A DNA stretch of 64,000 nt. Source: Desmodesmus armatus (Eukaryota > Chlorophyta > Chlorophyceae > Sphaeropleales > Scenedesmaceae). The stretch is from the NCBI GenBank assembly GCA_007449985.2, contig VIIQ02000842.1:1-64000 (forward strand). The letters are read 5' to 3'. A program made the position numbers and the translations under genes. Of this stretch, positions 38,235-51,067 are shown one piece after another. A model generated the notes under the pieces. It was not told the origin of the DNA, ran no database searches, and was given only the letters and a program-made list of their open reading frames with translations. Position 1 is the first letter of the stretch; each line of letters opens with the position of its first letter.

Positions 38235-41200
38235 ATGAACGTCCTTGCTCTTGTCAGGTGTGGATGTCATCAGCACAGCAATCATAATGCGCAGTTGGCT
38301 TCCTGCGTGTGACAGGCTGTTGTTGGTGTTGGCTCACTCCATGTGGTGATACCACTGCTGCTGCAGCGGCGGCAAGGACTCCTGCTATAGTATCCTGCAG
38401 TGCCAAAGGCATGGACACAAGGTAGGCGTTGTTCAAAGTGCATGTGTCAAAGCATTGCGTACCAGCTGTGCAGCAGCCATTCTACCCATCACACGAGAGC
38501 ATGTCGAACACACACCCATGCTGATGTGCTGTTGCAGGTGGTGGCGCTGGGCAACCTGCTGCCTCCAGACAGCAATGTGGACGAGCTCGACAGCTACATG
38601 TACCAGACGGTGAGGCCTGGCACGGCCCCACCATTGCTGCCTCGTCTGTGCTAGTGGTGCGACAAAATAGTGGCCTCCTCGCAGCAGCAACAGCAGCAGC
38701 AGCAGGGGGAGCAACTCCGTGGATGATGCAGTCTCCAGTGTTAACATGTCATGCATGGGCACACCAGCCCCGCGGTAACAGCATGCTAGGTCCTCACCAT
38801 ACCAGGACCAAGGAGCGCTCCTATTTCACCACAGGGGCAGCAGCAGCTATTGCAACTGTACTGGCAACGGTTGCGTCGCAGGTGGGGCATCAGTTGGTGG
38901 CAGCATACGCCACCTGCACAGGGCTGCCGCTGCACAGGCGGCGGATACAGGGCCACAGCCGCAGCCAGGACCTGTCGTACAGCACTACAGCAGGGGATGA
39001 GGTTGAGGACTTGTTCTTGCTGCTGGCCTATGTCAAGGTGGGGGCTGTCAACCAATCCATGGGACACCTGTACTTCTACAGCTCAAGAGCTCTTGCCCTG
39101 TCGCTGTAGCATAGTATTGGGCAGAAACTAGTGTCACTGACACTTGGAGTCCCAGCAGCACCTGCAGTACAGCACAGGAAGGCCACTAGTAGCAAAGGGT
39201 GGTGCTGCCAGAGCAGCATTTGCATATTAGCGCCAGCCAGTGGCCTAGCCAAGTGGCCTACTGCCCAACTGCTTACTATCGCTACCTGACCCCAACTGAA
39301 GTTGCTCTGGGTTCGTTAGGTTGGGCTGCACACTGGCTATTCCACAAGCCAACTGCAGTCCAACCGCAGTCTTTGACCCCATCCTTGCTAGGTGCAAGTT
39401 GCAACCAAGTCCAGCTGACATGTGGCGCTGCCATGTGCGTGTTGGCGCTGGACATGCATGTGGTGTCAAGCTTAGCAGACCTGATGTGTGTGTGCCTGTG
39501 TCAGCAGCCAGTATTGCATGGAGCTCTACCTTAACGCGGAGCCATTTAGAAAGTGATGTGTGGGTGGTGTGTGCCTGTGCAGGAGGTGCATCCTGAGGTG
39601 CAGGCTGTGGCCTCTGGAGCCATCGCTAGTGACTACCAGAGACTAAGGGTGGAGAGTGTAAGAACGGCAGAGCCAGCTTTAAAACGTCACAGCAGCGGCA
39701 GCAGCAGCAGCAGCACGACTGTTCTTAGTGTCGAGCAGGTTGGATGCATTCGCACTGCTTGTACTGCATAACAATTACCAGGCCTGGCACGGTGCAGCCC
39801 TGCAGCAACAGACCTTGCAGTCTTCAACTCATGATAATGCTTGCCATGTCCATCATGTTGCTTGCCGTGTGCATCATGTATGCGTGTGGTTGTGGAGGCT
39901 ACTCATGTACTGTGTTTGAGTTGTGTGCTGCAGGTGTGTGCCCGCCTGGGGCTTGTGTCACTTGGCTACCTGTGGCACCAACCCCAGGAGCAGCTCCTGG
40001 CAGACATGATCGCAAATGACATAGAAGCAATCCTGGTCAAGGTGTGTGTTCACGGTATGGCGGAGTGGCTCCTGCAGATGGGATTTCAAATACTGTGCCA
40101 AATATAGCCTTCTGTCTCTTCCCCTTTCACCCCCACCACTCTCGAGTCCCCCACGTGCCAAATCAGCCATCTGTTTCTCCTCCTGTCACCCCCACCACTC
40201 TCAAGTCTCACACTGTTTGTTTCTCACACTTTCGTCTCACACTTTGCTTCACCTTGCCCTCAGGTTGCTGCCCTGGGTCTAGAACCCCACAAGCACCTGG
40301 GCAAGAGCATACGGCAGCTGCAGCCGCACCTGCACAGGCTGCGGGACAGATTTGGCTGCAACGTGTGTGGTGAGGGGGGTGAGTACGAGACACTCACGCT
40401 GGACTGCCCTGCCTTCACTCAAGGGCGCATCGTGCTGGACAGCTGGGAGGTGAGCTGGAAGTGCTGTGCACTGGTGGTGACTGCAGTGGGGCCCTGCCCT
40501 TCAACAGTACAGTACAGTACAGTACAGTTACTGGGGACGGAATCCCCACCTCGGCGCTAGCCAGCGAGCCAGGGGCTCATGACGGTGCCCAGAGGACCTA
40601 CCAATGTACCCCAGTCTCTCAAGCAGCCATTGCATGCATGAGTGAGAGCTGGGTGTGAATTGTCCATAACCCTGTCGCTGTGTAACAGACAGAGCCCCGG
40701 GTAGTAGGCAGTTGTCAGCAGTGATCAGGCTGCTAAGCTCCCTTACAGCATGAACACAGAGTTGAGGACACACCCGTTTCAGTGTGGGCCCACCTGGTAT
40801 CTGCTGCGGCTTTGCATCAAAATATCTGAATGTTGTGTCATGTCTTGACTGTTGTGGCTGCAGGTGGTGCTGCACTCTCCTGACAGCATAGCAGCCGTGG
40901 GTGTGCTTCACCCGACCGCGTTCCACATAGAGAGCAAAGGCGACCCAACTGCCAATGCCGACAGCGACAGCACAGCTTCAGAACACCAGGTTGTTGTTGA
41001 GGTGCCTGCCGACTGGCAGCCCCAGCAGCCTCAGCAACCGGCAGCCTCAGCAGCAGCAGCAGCAGCAAGCCCCGCGACCCCCCCAGCCAGTATACAGCAC
41101 TGGGAAACAAAGGTGCAGGCTTCCATCTCTCAGCAGCATATGCATGTGTTGTGCTCAGCAAACGCACCTGGCAGTACCACCAGCAGCCCTTCTAGTGGCA

Positions 41201-43986
41201 GTGCAAGCAGCTCAGAGGCAGCACCAGCAACCTTTAGTGCACAGGATACCGCTGCGGCTTTGGAAGCTGCCCTGCTGGCAGTCAGTGGTCAGTTAGAGGC
41301 TCTGCAGGGCGTTACTAATTGGCAGCACAGCTGCTTTGTGCACCTCTACCTGGCAGATATGTCACACTTTGGTGTTGCCAATGCGGCGTACTGCAAGCAC
41401 TTGCCACAGGTCAACCCACCATCAAGGGCGTGCGTGCAGGTGAGCAGTGTGGGAGCCATGGGGGTCGGTACCACTGATGTACATGCAGGTACCTTCCACG
41501 CATGTTCAAGGCTCCCAAGATTTCACTCATAGAGTTGCATATTGTCTATGTTGGAGCCACTGCTCATGTACATTGCATGCTGGCCTGTGCATGCAGGTGG
41601 GCGCAGTGCTTCTATTGTACTTGCTTTACTTGCTGCAAGCCTGCAGCTGTCTTCAGGGGAAACTACCTATGCACAATGACATTGATGCCCCCTTGCTGTC
41701 ATGGTCACTGTTGCAACACATTCTGCAGGTGCCTCTGCCGCCTGGCTGCCCAGTGCTGCTAGATGTGCTCTTTGCATGTCAGGCCCGCACACCTCCTGGT
41801 GCTGCAGCTGCTGGGCAGCAGCAGCAACATATGAGAGGCCGAGATGGTCAGCAGCAGCAGCAGCAGCAGCAGCTTGATCGGCGAGTGCTGCATGTGCAGA
41901 GCATCTCTGACTGGGCCCCCAGCTGCATCGGACCCTACAGCCAGGTGAGCGGCACTAATGGGTGGCAAGGTGCTTCTGGCTGTTACGTTGTGCATCATAC
42001 AGTGCAACACATGCAGTCGTGTATCTTATACGTATGATAGTCGTGGAGTGTGCTGAAGGGACACCTACGTGCTTGCTGTGATGCCAGCAATTAAACACTG
42101 GCAAAGTTCAATTGGAAGTTCCCCACAATCTTGTGGTGAGCTTTGCCACACCCTTGCCAATGCTGCCATCAAGGGCAATGGGCCCATCACGGGCTTCAGT
42201 AACGAGCGATTACATGCATGGTTGCTTCACACTGTTCCTGTCCCTCCTGCTCTTTATTGCTGCTGCCTGTGCACCAGGCTACATCCTGTCATGGCATCAT
42301 CCACATGGCTGGCCAGATACCTCTGGACCCAGGAAGCATGAACATCATCACAAGCAGCACCACTGCAGCACATCCTGGTGACACACATGCCAGCACAACA
42401 AGCAGCAGCGGTAGTGCCGGGAGCAGCCATACCGCCTGGGCAGTGGCTGCCCAAGTGTGGCGCACACTCTGCAGCTGCCAGGCGGTTGCTGTGGCGGTCA
42501 AAAGCTGCTTTGCCAGCAGCTGTCTGGGCCTTACAGTGTACCTAACACCAGCGGCAGCAGCAGCAGGCGGGCAGCAGATGGTGCAGGCTGCTTTGCAGGC
42601 AGTGAGGAAAAACAGGGGGCTGCTCACCCAGCCTGACAGCATCCCTGACGCCCTCCTGGCTGCAGCTGCAGCTGCTGCTGGTGTCGAGGCAGCAGCAGCA
42701 GGTGCAGGTGTTGCCTCCAGGCAACGGCAAGGCACTGCTGGTGCTGGTGCTGGTGCTGGTGCTGGTGCTGGTGCTGGTGCTGGTGCTGGTGCTGGTGCTG
42801 GTGCTGGTGCTGGTGCTGGTGCTGGTGCTGGTGCTGGTGCTGGTGCTGGTGCTGGTGCTGGTGCTGGTGCTGGTGCTGGTGCTGGTGCTGGTGCTGGTGC
42901 TGGTGCTGGTGGTGATGATGTCAACGGGAGTGAGGCCAGTGAAGATGGATTGCAGGAGGAACCCTACCTGGATGAGTACCTGCGACCCCCAGAGGTGCAG
43001 CAGGTGCAGGAGCCTGCCGTGGTCTACCTGACCGTGCCAGAGCTGCCAAGAGGGTAAGTTGTCAGATTGGTTCAGAATCGTACCAGATGGTTCAGATTGA
43101 CAGCAGTTTGCATTCAGATTGGCTGAACCAGCTGAAGGCCTGCTGTGGGGTCTGGTGAGGGTGTGAAGGAAGGTGTGAGAAAGTGGTCTGAAGGGTTTAT
43201 GCTGCGTGTGCAAACCCCTGCCACTTTGGTTGGTCAGGCTCCAGTGTGTCTCCAATGAAAAATGTTGTTGGCGCACCGTCATGACCAATGTATGCAGCAG
43301 TGCTCTTTCCTGTACGAAATGGGGAACTCCTTCAGCTGTGGCTCGATCTATCCAACGTCTTTCCATGTGTTTGCTGTTGGTGCTGCTGCTGTTGTGCTGC
43401 CAACAGGGCCCTCCTCGAAGTGCAACCCCTGTTGCTCGACCTGGCAGCAGCTGCAGCAGCAGGTGCCATGAGTGACAGCAGTAGCAGCGGGGAGGACGGA
43501 GAAGGTGATGCACATCAACACCTCGTGGTGCGGGGTGATGATAGTGCAGCAGCCGCTGTCCCTGAGCTGCTGCAGCAGGGTGTACTGGAGCAGCAGGGCA
43601 TAGCAGTTGCCATCTTGCAGCCCAGCAACAGCAGTTGGCGCAGAGTCTTGCTGCAGCTGCAGCACGCAGTAAGCAGCAGAGTACAGGATGAGGTACGTGC
43701 ACAACAGGCAGCAGCAGCAGGCAAGTGGCTGGCAGCATACTGCTCATCAGTGTGTGGGGCTGGAGGCCAACCTGGCCAGCACGGGACGCAGGTGGCATCG
43801 CTGCGCTGCTGGTACGACGCAACGTTGCAAGAGGGTGCACACAGTGACGGTGGATGGGCGGAGTTGCTGCTGTCTGGGCTGCCATCAGAACTGGCGGGGC
43901 AGCTGGTGCCAGTTTTGGGCGCCGAGTGCTATGGCGACAGGTTCAGACGCTGCTGGTGTCTGATCGAGCTGTTTGTGTTGGACTAG
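38235..43986 (+). CDS. DPH6: Diphthine-ammonia ligase (DPH6-like) with two RidA domains, 11 exons
   Basis: Catalyses the last step of diphthamide formation on elongation factor 2: ATP-dependent amidation of diphthine with ammonium. Exons: 38235-38257, 38367-38421, 38538-38609, 38882-39037, 39583-39657, 39934-40041, 40264-40449, 40864-41439, 41729-41944, 42278-43053, 43407-43986; every join is phase-consistent, 940 residues. The N-terminal ATP-pyrophosphatase domain has the PP-loop SGGKDS (8-13), then ELDSYMYQT, GDEVEDL, and CGEGGEYETLTLDCP (198-212). The rest contains two RidA/YjgF-like domains, as in full-length yeast and plant proteins: one ending near VPLPPGCPVLLDVLFA, the second containing IGPYSQ and GIIHMAGQIPL. 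The second domain carries a 29-unit Ala-Gly repeat insertion. Ends with TAG. The first exon is only 23 bp, but its MNVLALVS fits the family start exactly. Confidence 0.93.
40096..40215. repeat. Two-copy 60-bp tandem repeat in an intron
   Basis: A unit starting TGCCAAAT and including CACCCCCACCACTCTC repeats at 40096 and 40156 with a few differences, in the DPH6-like intron 40042-40263, next to the acceptor-side pyrimidine stretch. Confidence 0.75.
42737..42910 (+). repeat. Coding hexanucleotide repeat GCTGGT x 29
   Basis: An uninterrupted, perfect run of 29 GCTGGT units in exon 42278-43053 encodes (Ala-Gly)29 within the second RidA-like domain of the DPH6-like protein. Perfection at the third base suggests recent expansion. 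Confidence 0.95.
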
Positions 43987-44155
43987 CTGTGTGCGACTCC
44001 CCTTGACAGTCCATTGCCCCAAATTGTGCGGTTCCGTTGGAGTGACGGATACCGGTTGTTGTGGCAAGCTCTTCGGCCACTATCCCCTCGTATCACGTCC
44101 TTAAGTCTGCAAACTTTGATTCCAGCAAACCGTGCCGGCATCGCGCAGCTGTGTG

Positions 44156-44160
44156 TGTAA
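44156..44160 (+). terminator. Candidate TGTAA polyadenylation signal of the DPH6-like gene
   Basis: TGTAA lies 170 bases after the TAG stop and about 90 bases before the next ATG. Volvocine algae use this pentamer as poly(A) signal, normally 10-20 bases upstream of cleavage. The assignment rests on position only. Confidence 0.45.
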
Positions 44161-44250
44161 CTGGGCCCTCACTTCAGTGTTGATCTCTGCCTTCCGTGTC
44201 AGATCGCCCACAAATGAATTTGTTCTGACGACTGGACAGTGTTCACAGTG

Positions 44251-47200
44251 ATGGCGCTGGCGCACGTCTCTCGCAGCAGCTTGTGCTTGCACCACCGGAA
44301 TACTGATAGTTTGTGCTTTCCCAGCATCCGCAGCCGATCACAACATGGAAGACAGAAAGTTGTTGTAGCTGCTGCTGCTGATGCGGCACCCAGCACACCG
44401 TCGCACAGCCCTTTCTTGGTGGACAATGCAGTCCCCACACAACAGCAGCAGGGGGCACCCCGCAGCTTGGGGTGCGTTTCAGGCCTTAAGACTTCATGTC
44501 TTGTCATAAATACCAGCTGATTATTTTTCTTACTTTGTGGACCCAGCTCATTTGCACTGTTGTCACTTTGCCAGCCTTGCGCTGCATGATCTTTGTTGGA
44601 TTCTTGGGTTTGCTGTCAAATCACATGCCTCAGCGTGCCTATTAACCCACCCGAAACCTCCAGTATTGACTGCAAGTTACTGAGGCTGTGAGTAGACTGA
44701 GCTGTGTTGATCCCCCCCCCCCCCCAAACACACACAGGTCTGCCAGCTGGCCGCAGAAAAGCAGCCTGTTCCTGTTCAGGACAGACGGCAAGAGCTGCTC
44801 CAGGGAGCTTGTCACAGGTGTGCAGGGACCAGCTTCTGCCGTACGGGCCACGGCAGCAGCAGCACCACAGGCATATATCGGTCAGGGCTTGAGCTCGCAC
44901 CAACAGTCCAGCACAAACGCATCTCCAGCCAGGGGCCGGCTGCAGTTGTGCAGTGTGTCCTAGCCAGCTTCGCTCACACATCACGCATGTTCGTTGTCTT
45001 TTGCGCAGGCACTGGGCGCTTCTGCTTTGCGCACCCCAGCACGCAGCAGCACCTGCTGGTGTGGCGGGACAGGCCCAAGGTAGTGATGGTCATCAAGAAG
45101 CTGGGCAGGGAGTTGACAGACGAGTTCCTGCAGGTGCGGTAGCAGCTGTTGTCAGGGTCAAGGTTGGACCCCAAAAACTAATTCTACCCCCCAACCCCAC
45201 CCTAAACCCCTAAACCCTAGCATCAACACCGCAACCCTCCTGCTGGTGCGGAGCAGCTGCATCCACCTCTGCATGCACCAACACCAAGTATATTGAACAG
45301 CATTGACACTTGCTGCTTTTAAGCGGACAAGTGCTGTACTTAGCAGCTGTGCTAGAACTGACCTTGGAGCAGGGCCTGCAGGTCTTATTCCTGCTGTTTG
45401 CTGGTGTCATGCTCACTATGGATTGTGCTGATGGGTCACGTGCATAATGGACAGCATGTAACATGCAAGAAGGGCAGTCGTGATTGACAGACCCATGTTC
45501 AACATTGTTGGAGACCCCTGATGTTACTCCCGGAGATGGCATGGCCCCCCTTGCCCAGCCCTCGGATTGATATGCCAGACTCCGGCGTCAGCAGCCTTGA
45601 TGTATGTCGACACATGTTTCTAAACGCAAGGGCTACTGCATCTCTATGTGTTAAACACATGAGTGTGTTGCCCTGCAGGTTGTGCAGTACCTCACAGACA
45701 CAGAGAACATGCTGGTGGTTGTTGAGCCATACATGTACGAAGTGTGTGCTCAGCAGGGCTTGCGGCTGGAGAACTTGCACACTTTCACACCAGAGGAGTC
45801 CAACAGGTGAGAGTGAGAGGCCAGATGGATGCAGCGTAATTCTGTTTTTTGCCCAAAAAAGAGTGACACAGAAGTCACCAGACAAAGACATGCAGATGTG
45901 AGACGCTCCACATGTGGCTAGGGGTGGCAGCAGTACGTCAGTAGTGTTTGCTTTGGCTATGCATCGGTGTGCTGTGCATGGCAGCAGCTACAGCAGCTGC
46001 GTCAAGAATTTTCAACTGCACAGGCAGATCAGGTGGTGAAGCTGCTATGTAACCTACGTGTTGCCACCTTTAGCTCACTGGCGGGTGTTGCGTGTGTGTT
46101 TGTGAGGCACAGCGAGTACATGTGTAGCTAGCATACTATAAAACGTGCATGTGTGAGGCATTTGGACTGACAAGGGGTAACAAGTTGTGTTTTGTCAATT
46201 TGTCCTGCAGCTTGGCAGAGCATGTTGACTTTGTGGCATGCCTGGGTGGCGATGGTGTGATCCTGCATGCCAGCAGCCTATTCAAGAGCCACATCCCGCC
46301 AGTGGTGTCTTTCCACCTGGGTTCCATGGGCTTCCTCACCAACCACAACTTCAACGAATTCAGACAGGAGCTGCGACAGGTGAGAGCAGGGCTGCACCCT
46401 GTCGTGCGGTGTTGGTGCGGCATTGACGTGTGACGTGTTACATCTCCAGTGCACCCAATGCTGTTGTGACGCGTGGCTTGCTTTGTCACCAGTGCGCCCA
46501 GTGCCGACAGGATGCTCGACATTTCATCCACGCTGTCATGGGGGGGGGGGGGGGCGCGGACGCTCCGTCGTGTGTCATCTGCCCAACACAAGCTTGTGCC
46601 TGCAGCTTAAGCGTGCTTATGAAAGGCGTGCACGGGGAGGGGAAGGGTGCCTAGAGGGGTGCCAGTATCCCTGCTGCAGGCTCCCTAGCGTGATCAGCAC
46701 CCTTCATGCAAGGGCATCCAGCTTGCTACTGTATGTGTGCTTTGGAACGTAGCGCAGCTGTGCGTCACATAACGACATGGCAATTTCACCGGGACAGCGC
46801 ATATTTGCTGTGGCGCTTCTATTGCTGTCTTGCAGGTCATCTACGGAGCTCAGAAGCTCGACACCTGCTCCATGGACAGCATGGACCTGGGCCCCAACAG
46901 CAACAAGCTAGGAGTCATGATCACGCTGCGCATGCGGCTTGAGTGCGCGATCGTCAGGAGCGGTCAAAGCCAACCGGAGCAGGTGTATGAGGTCCTGAAC
47001 GAGATTGTGGTGGATCGCGGCAGCAACTCATTCCTCACAAACATCGAGGCATACATCGGTGGCAGGTTCATCACACGCGTGCAGGTGGGTGGTCCTGTAG
47101 GCACAGCCCTAACCCCAGCACATGCGTCGGTGCTGATCATGTTCATCGTTCAGGATTGAGGGGATGAGTAAACCCCGGCTGGTGGTGAATACTGCACACA

Positions 47201-48595
47201 AAGAAAAATACTGCACATGATGTCAGCTGTTGATGCTGCCAATAGACTGCTGTATGCAGTTGTTGAGCCAGCAGGCAAGCAAGTCCGAAAGGACCATGCA
47301 AGATGCAGTTATATGGTGCTGACCTTTGCCTGTTGTGGTTGATGTTTGCTGCTGTTGCATCTGGTGCCATGGTGCTACAGGCTGATGGAATCATGCTGGC
47401 GACGCCTACTGGCTCCACAGCGTACAGCGTCGCAGCAGGAGGCAGCATGGTGCACCCCAACGTGCAGGCTATACTGCTGACACCAATCTGCCCACACTCG
47501 CTGAACTTCAGGCCTATCGTGCTGCCAGACTACACAGGTCAGGCCCAGTGAACTCTTTGGGGTGCATGTTCTGGCAGCCTGTTTCATTGGAGTATGTGTG
47601 TGCATGTTGAGGGTCACCATGTTGTGTCGAGTGCACATGTGAAATGTGTCATGTTCGATGTGGCACAGACTTGCTGAGCTTGAGTATAGACAACAATGGT
47701 GTCGGCAGATCCTGCAGTTGTAGGTGTCATCAGTTCAAGGCTTAGGGTTTATGGTTTGCTTCAGCAGCTGCTTTTTTTTGGTTCAGCAGCTGCTTTGCTC
47801 ATTCTAGGTTCACAGCATGACATAATCCATGTGCTGTGTTGTGTCGTGTGCTGTGCTGTGTCGTGTGCTGTGCTGTGCAGAGATGGAGCTGCGTGTGCCT
47901 GAATCTGCCCGTGTGAGCGCCTGGGTGTGCTTTGATGGCAAGGCTCGGCAGGAGCTGCACCATGGTGACAGCGTGTTCATCAAAATGAGCGAGAACCCTG
48001 TCCCTACCATCAACCGCACAGACCTAACAACTGACTGGTAAGGGCTCCTGCTGCATTGCCTGCCCTGCACCAGAACAGAACATCACCAGTTTGCTGCTTC
48101 TGCCTACAGTGGCAGGCAAGTAGTTGTTGCTTCTCTGTGGTTGCACATGCTGCAGCAGCCGGTGCGTGTTCTGACAGCGTCCATGGTCCTGTGTGCTGTC
48201 AACTCGTGCTGTTACCTGTGTGCTGCCCTGCTTTTACGTCCTGTGCCCTGCTGTGCTGCAGGTTCGAGAGCTTGGAGCGCTGCTTCAGATGGAGCAACAG
48301 GCCAGAGCAGAAGCCATTCCAGGATGAGTGGATCAGCCAGGCCGCACAGGCAGGCGGTGTGGAGTCCCTCAGTGCAAGCCCGGTGCCCCCTTCCATCCCA
48401 GCGCCCAGCAGTGATGGCAGCTCGGGCAGCAGCCCCGCTGCAGACAGCAGTACCACCAGCAGCAGCAACAACAACACTGATGCGCGCAACACCTTCCACC
48501 ATGGACGGGTTGCAACAGACATCCCGGCAGCAGCTGAGCCGTCCACACCCAGGGCCGCTGCTGCTGCACCCTTGCCCCAAAGCGGTATGCGTTGA
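44251..48595 (+). CDS. NAD kinase, nine exons, probably organelle-targeted
   Basis: Phosphorylates NAD to NADP using ATP. Exons: 44251-44471, 44738-44817, 45009-45133, 45679-45806, 46211-46379, 46836-47084, 47381-47537, 47881-48037, 48262-48595; 539 residues. Family motifs are intact: [11 protein letters not shown] (GGDG at 197-200), the LNEIVVDR element, and [15 protein letters not shown] (331 onward). The leader from ATG 44251 is rich in Ser/Arg/His with few acids and contains [10 protein letters not shown], resembling a chloroplast transit peptide, so a plastid enzyme supplying NADP for photosynthesis is likely. The exon 1/2 join is inferred from phase (2) and donor GGTGCGT and is weaker than the rest. 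The Ser/Ala-rich C-terminal ~75 residues lie beyond the kinase fold. It follows the DPH6-like gene by 264 bp on the same strand; there is no sign of functional coupling. Confidence 0.9.
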
Positions 48596-50852
48596 GCTGG
48601 GGGTTGGGGCTGCTGAAGGCATTGCAAGAGCCGACCCCTTGCTGCACCATGTCTGGTGACCTGTCAGCTGCAGGGCAACGTGCGCAGCAGCTATGAATGT
48701 TTTGAAACGTGTCAGTGCCGTGTTTGTTCCTGTTGGCCAGTGTTTTGTGTACGGCCGTCGTTGTTGGCACTGTTGTACAGTTGAGTTGTAGACTATGCGT
48801 GGTCGGTAGAACTGAGCTGTTCCATGCGAAATTTTTGCACGCTTGTGCTGCAATTAGTCTATGTGGGCTGAGGTGTTCAAGTGTGGAGAGAAGGTGCTGA
48901 GCATAGCGCTGCCATACTGGGCGGCAGTTGTGTGCTATGCATGCAGTGACAGCAGTCAAGCAACCTTGTTGTTTGCTCAAGCTCTTTGTCGGCATCTCTT
49001 GGCTACATGTGACCTACTACGCACCTCTTGTCAGCAAAGGAAGTGGTGAGTAGGGCAGGGGCCATGTAGTGTGTTATCTCCTCTGGCAGCTACTGCCAGT
49101 AAGGTCCAGGTGGTTGATGCGGTGGTGTGCCTGCTACTCGTGCTGGCTTTGCAGCACAAGGAAGTCGCTTGGCAACCAAGTAAAGGGACCTGCTGGTGCC
49201 CCTTGCTAGCTATACAGCGCATGGGGTATACCCCATTACGTAATCTGAGACTCTCCTGGTTACCGCCGCTGTGACAACACCACAGAGGCTTTTCGTTGGT
49301 GCCTGGGCACAGCTGGGTGTCTTTACCCCAAGGGCCGGTGGGTGCCAGCACTGTTTTTGCTGCATGTTGACGTGTGCTACAGTCTGATACCTGGCAGCAG
49401 CCTGGCCGCTGGGCACTACTAGTAGCTGCTTCTGCGCGTGTATGCAGCAAATGTACGCGTGTGGGTGTGGTTTGTCAAGCTGTGGTTATGCAGTTTGTGC
49501 CCGGCAGCTATGCGGCAGCTGCCAACGGCAGTGCTGAGGTGGTACTGGGTGGTTGAGGGTGTGGACAGGCTCGTGAGCACTATGCACCCAGTAGGTGTTG
49601 ATTTGCTCTGCGTTTGGCAGCGAGTGAGCAGAACAACACTGACAGCAGTCACTGGCTGACCAGTCTGTCTTGGGCACGATGTGTCGTTGCGCAGGCATGC
49701 CTATATCGGTTATGTGCCTGCCTGCGACCTGGTTATTGCTGCGCCTGGCGGTACTAGGGGTGTTGCGAGTGTGCGGCCTGCTCTGAGTGTGTCAGCCAAC
49801 GGCAGGAGCAAGTATCCTGCCGCTCTGCTGTGGTCAGGGTTGCTTGTAGTACACTGCGGTACACTCATGTCATCAAGTCCCGGCATGACCGCTGAAAGTG
49901 AGTGGCAATGGAGTGGCCTCAACCCTTGCGCGGTCTTTGTTGAGAGCAGTCATGACGTTTGGAGTGGGGGGTGGTTATCCAGGTTGAGTTGGGCTGGTTT
50001 GGCAACAATAGTGCCCGCCATGGTTGGATGTATCACACCACACTTTCTGATCAATCAACAGGAGCCAGATCTGACCCTCAAATGGCTGGAGTCTTGTCTT
50101 GCGCATGCACAGAAGCTTGACCCTGCCTGTGACATACCAGCCAGGTAAACACAGCCTATCTGGGTTTCTTCCCATTCATATCTGATGCAATGTAACACAA
50201 CATAATGCAGATTCTGTCTCCCAGCCGACATCTTGGGGTTAGGCTTGAGTGGTGCAGCGTTCGGAGGGTGTGTCTGACCCATCCTGCTCTTCCCGGGTGT
50301 CCGTGCTTTTTGCTGTTGGCATCAATGTGGGAAGGGGGTTAGTCTGCTGTTAGTCTTGCACGTTTAATAGCACTTTGCAAGCAGTTCAGCAACCAGTGAA
50401 CAGTAAGGCGCATGCCAGAGACTATCTGCTGTCAGTCACATGTTCATGGATGTGTCCAAGTTACTGGTTACCAGCAACCTTACTATACACGGCAGCTCAT
50501 ATGCATCGTCCCACTCTAAGAAACCCCTTGGTTTGCTCAAAGGCCAACATCCGATAGCTGCCTTCACAACAGTCCCTGGCTGGGCCGGCTTCAACTGGCC
50601 AGCATGCCCATGCATGCTTTGCTTTGTGTTACGCATGTACCAGCAGAGCTACTGTCTAGTTAAACACGGCGTTACTAACACGCCATTTACATTGTATGGA
50701 AAGGCTGTCGTGTTGGCTCGGCTTCACTTCCTGTCCCATAATCGCAGGAGGTGTGCTGAAGTGTGAGCACAACGTAAACGTTTCTACCGCTGCCTATAGG
50801 CGTCGCATACGACGTACCGTTCACAAATTTCTCCTACGCTTGAATAGCTCTG
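48596..50852. other. Intergenic region; possible orphan exon only
   Basis: No complete gene recognised. The open frame 49681-50148 (plus) contains one segment, 50062-50144, bounded by an AG acceptor after a TCAATCAACAG stretch and a CAG/GTAAAC donor, translating to EPDLTLKWLESCLAHAQKLD and a few more residues; it could be an exon of an unseen gene. 50440-50850 is less GC-rich than coding DNA. Confidence 0.45.
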
Positions 50853-51044
50853 CAATCGGCACTCATCTGGTATACTTGCACCCTGATCGCTCAGCTCCGA
50901 CACCGGCGAATACCAGCAATCGGCACTCATCTGGTATACTTGCACCCTGATCGCTCAGCTCCGACACCGGCGAATACCAGCAATCGGCACTCATCTGGTA
51001 TACTTGCACCCTGATCGCTCAGCTCCGACACCGGCGAATACCAG
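50853..51044 (+). repeat. Three perfect 64-bp direct repeats upstream of the secreted-protein gene
   Basis: The unit, beginning CAATCGGCACTCATCTGGTA and ending GCGAATACCAG, is present three times head-to-tail without visible differences (50853, 50917, 50981). The array ends 23 bp before the ATG at 51068, so it forms the core promoter or 5' UTR. 64 is not a multiple of 3, arguing against coding use. Confidence 0.92.
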
Positions 51045-51067
51045 CTCTGACTCAGGAAAACTCCAGT

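Noticed and set aside
42542..43885. 447-codon minus-strand frame opposite the DPH6-like gene
   Set aside because: It is the antisense of the Ala-Gly repeat and reads as Thr-Ser repeats; the plus strand has a full, conserved, phase-consistent gene.
49681..50148. 155-codon plus-strand frame as an intact gene
   Set aside because: It starts without a convincing ATG and lacks recognisable motifs along its length; only the splice-bounded part was kept as a weak candidate.
50853..51044. CRISPR-like direct repeats
   Set aside because: The copies are contiguous with no spacers, and the host is a eukaryote; this is a simple tandem repeat.
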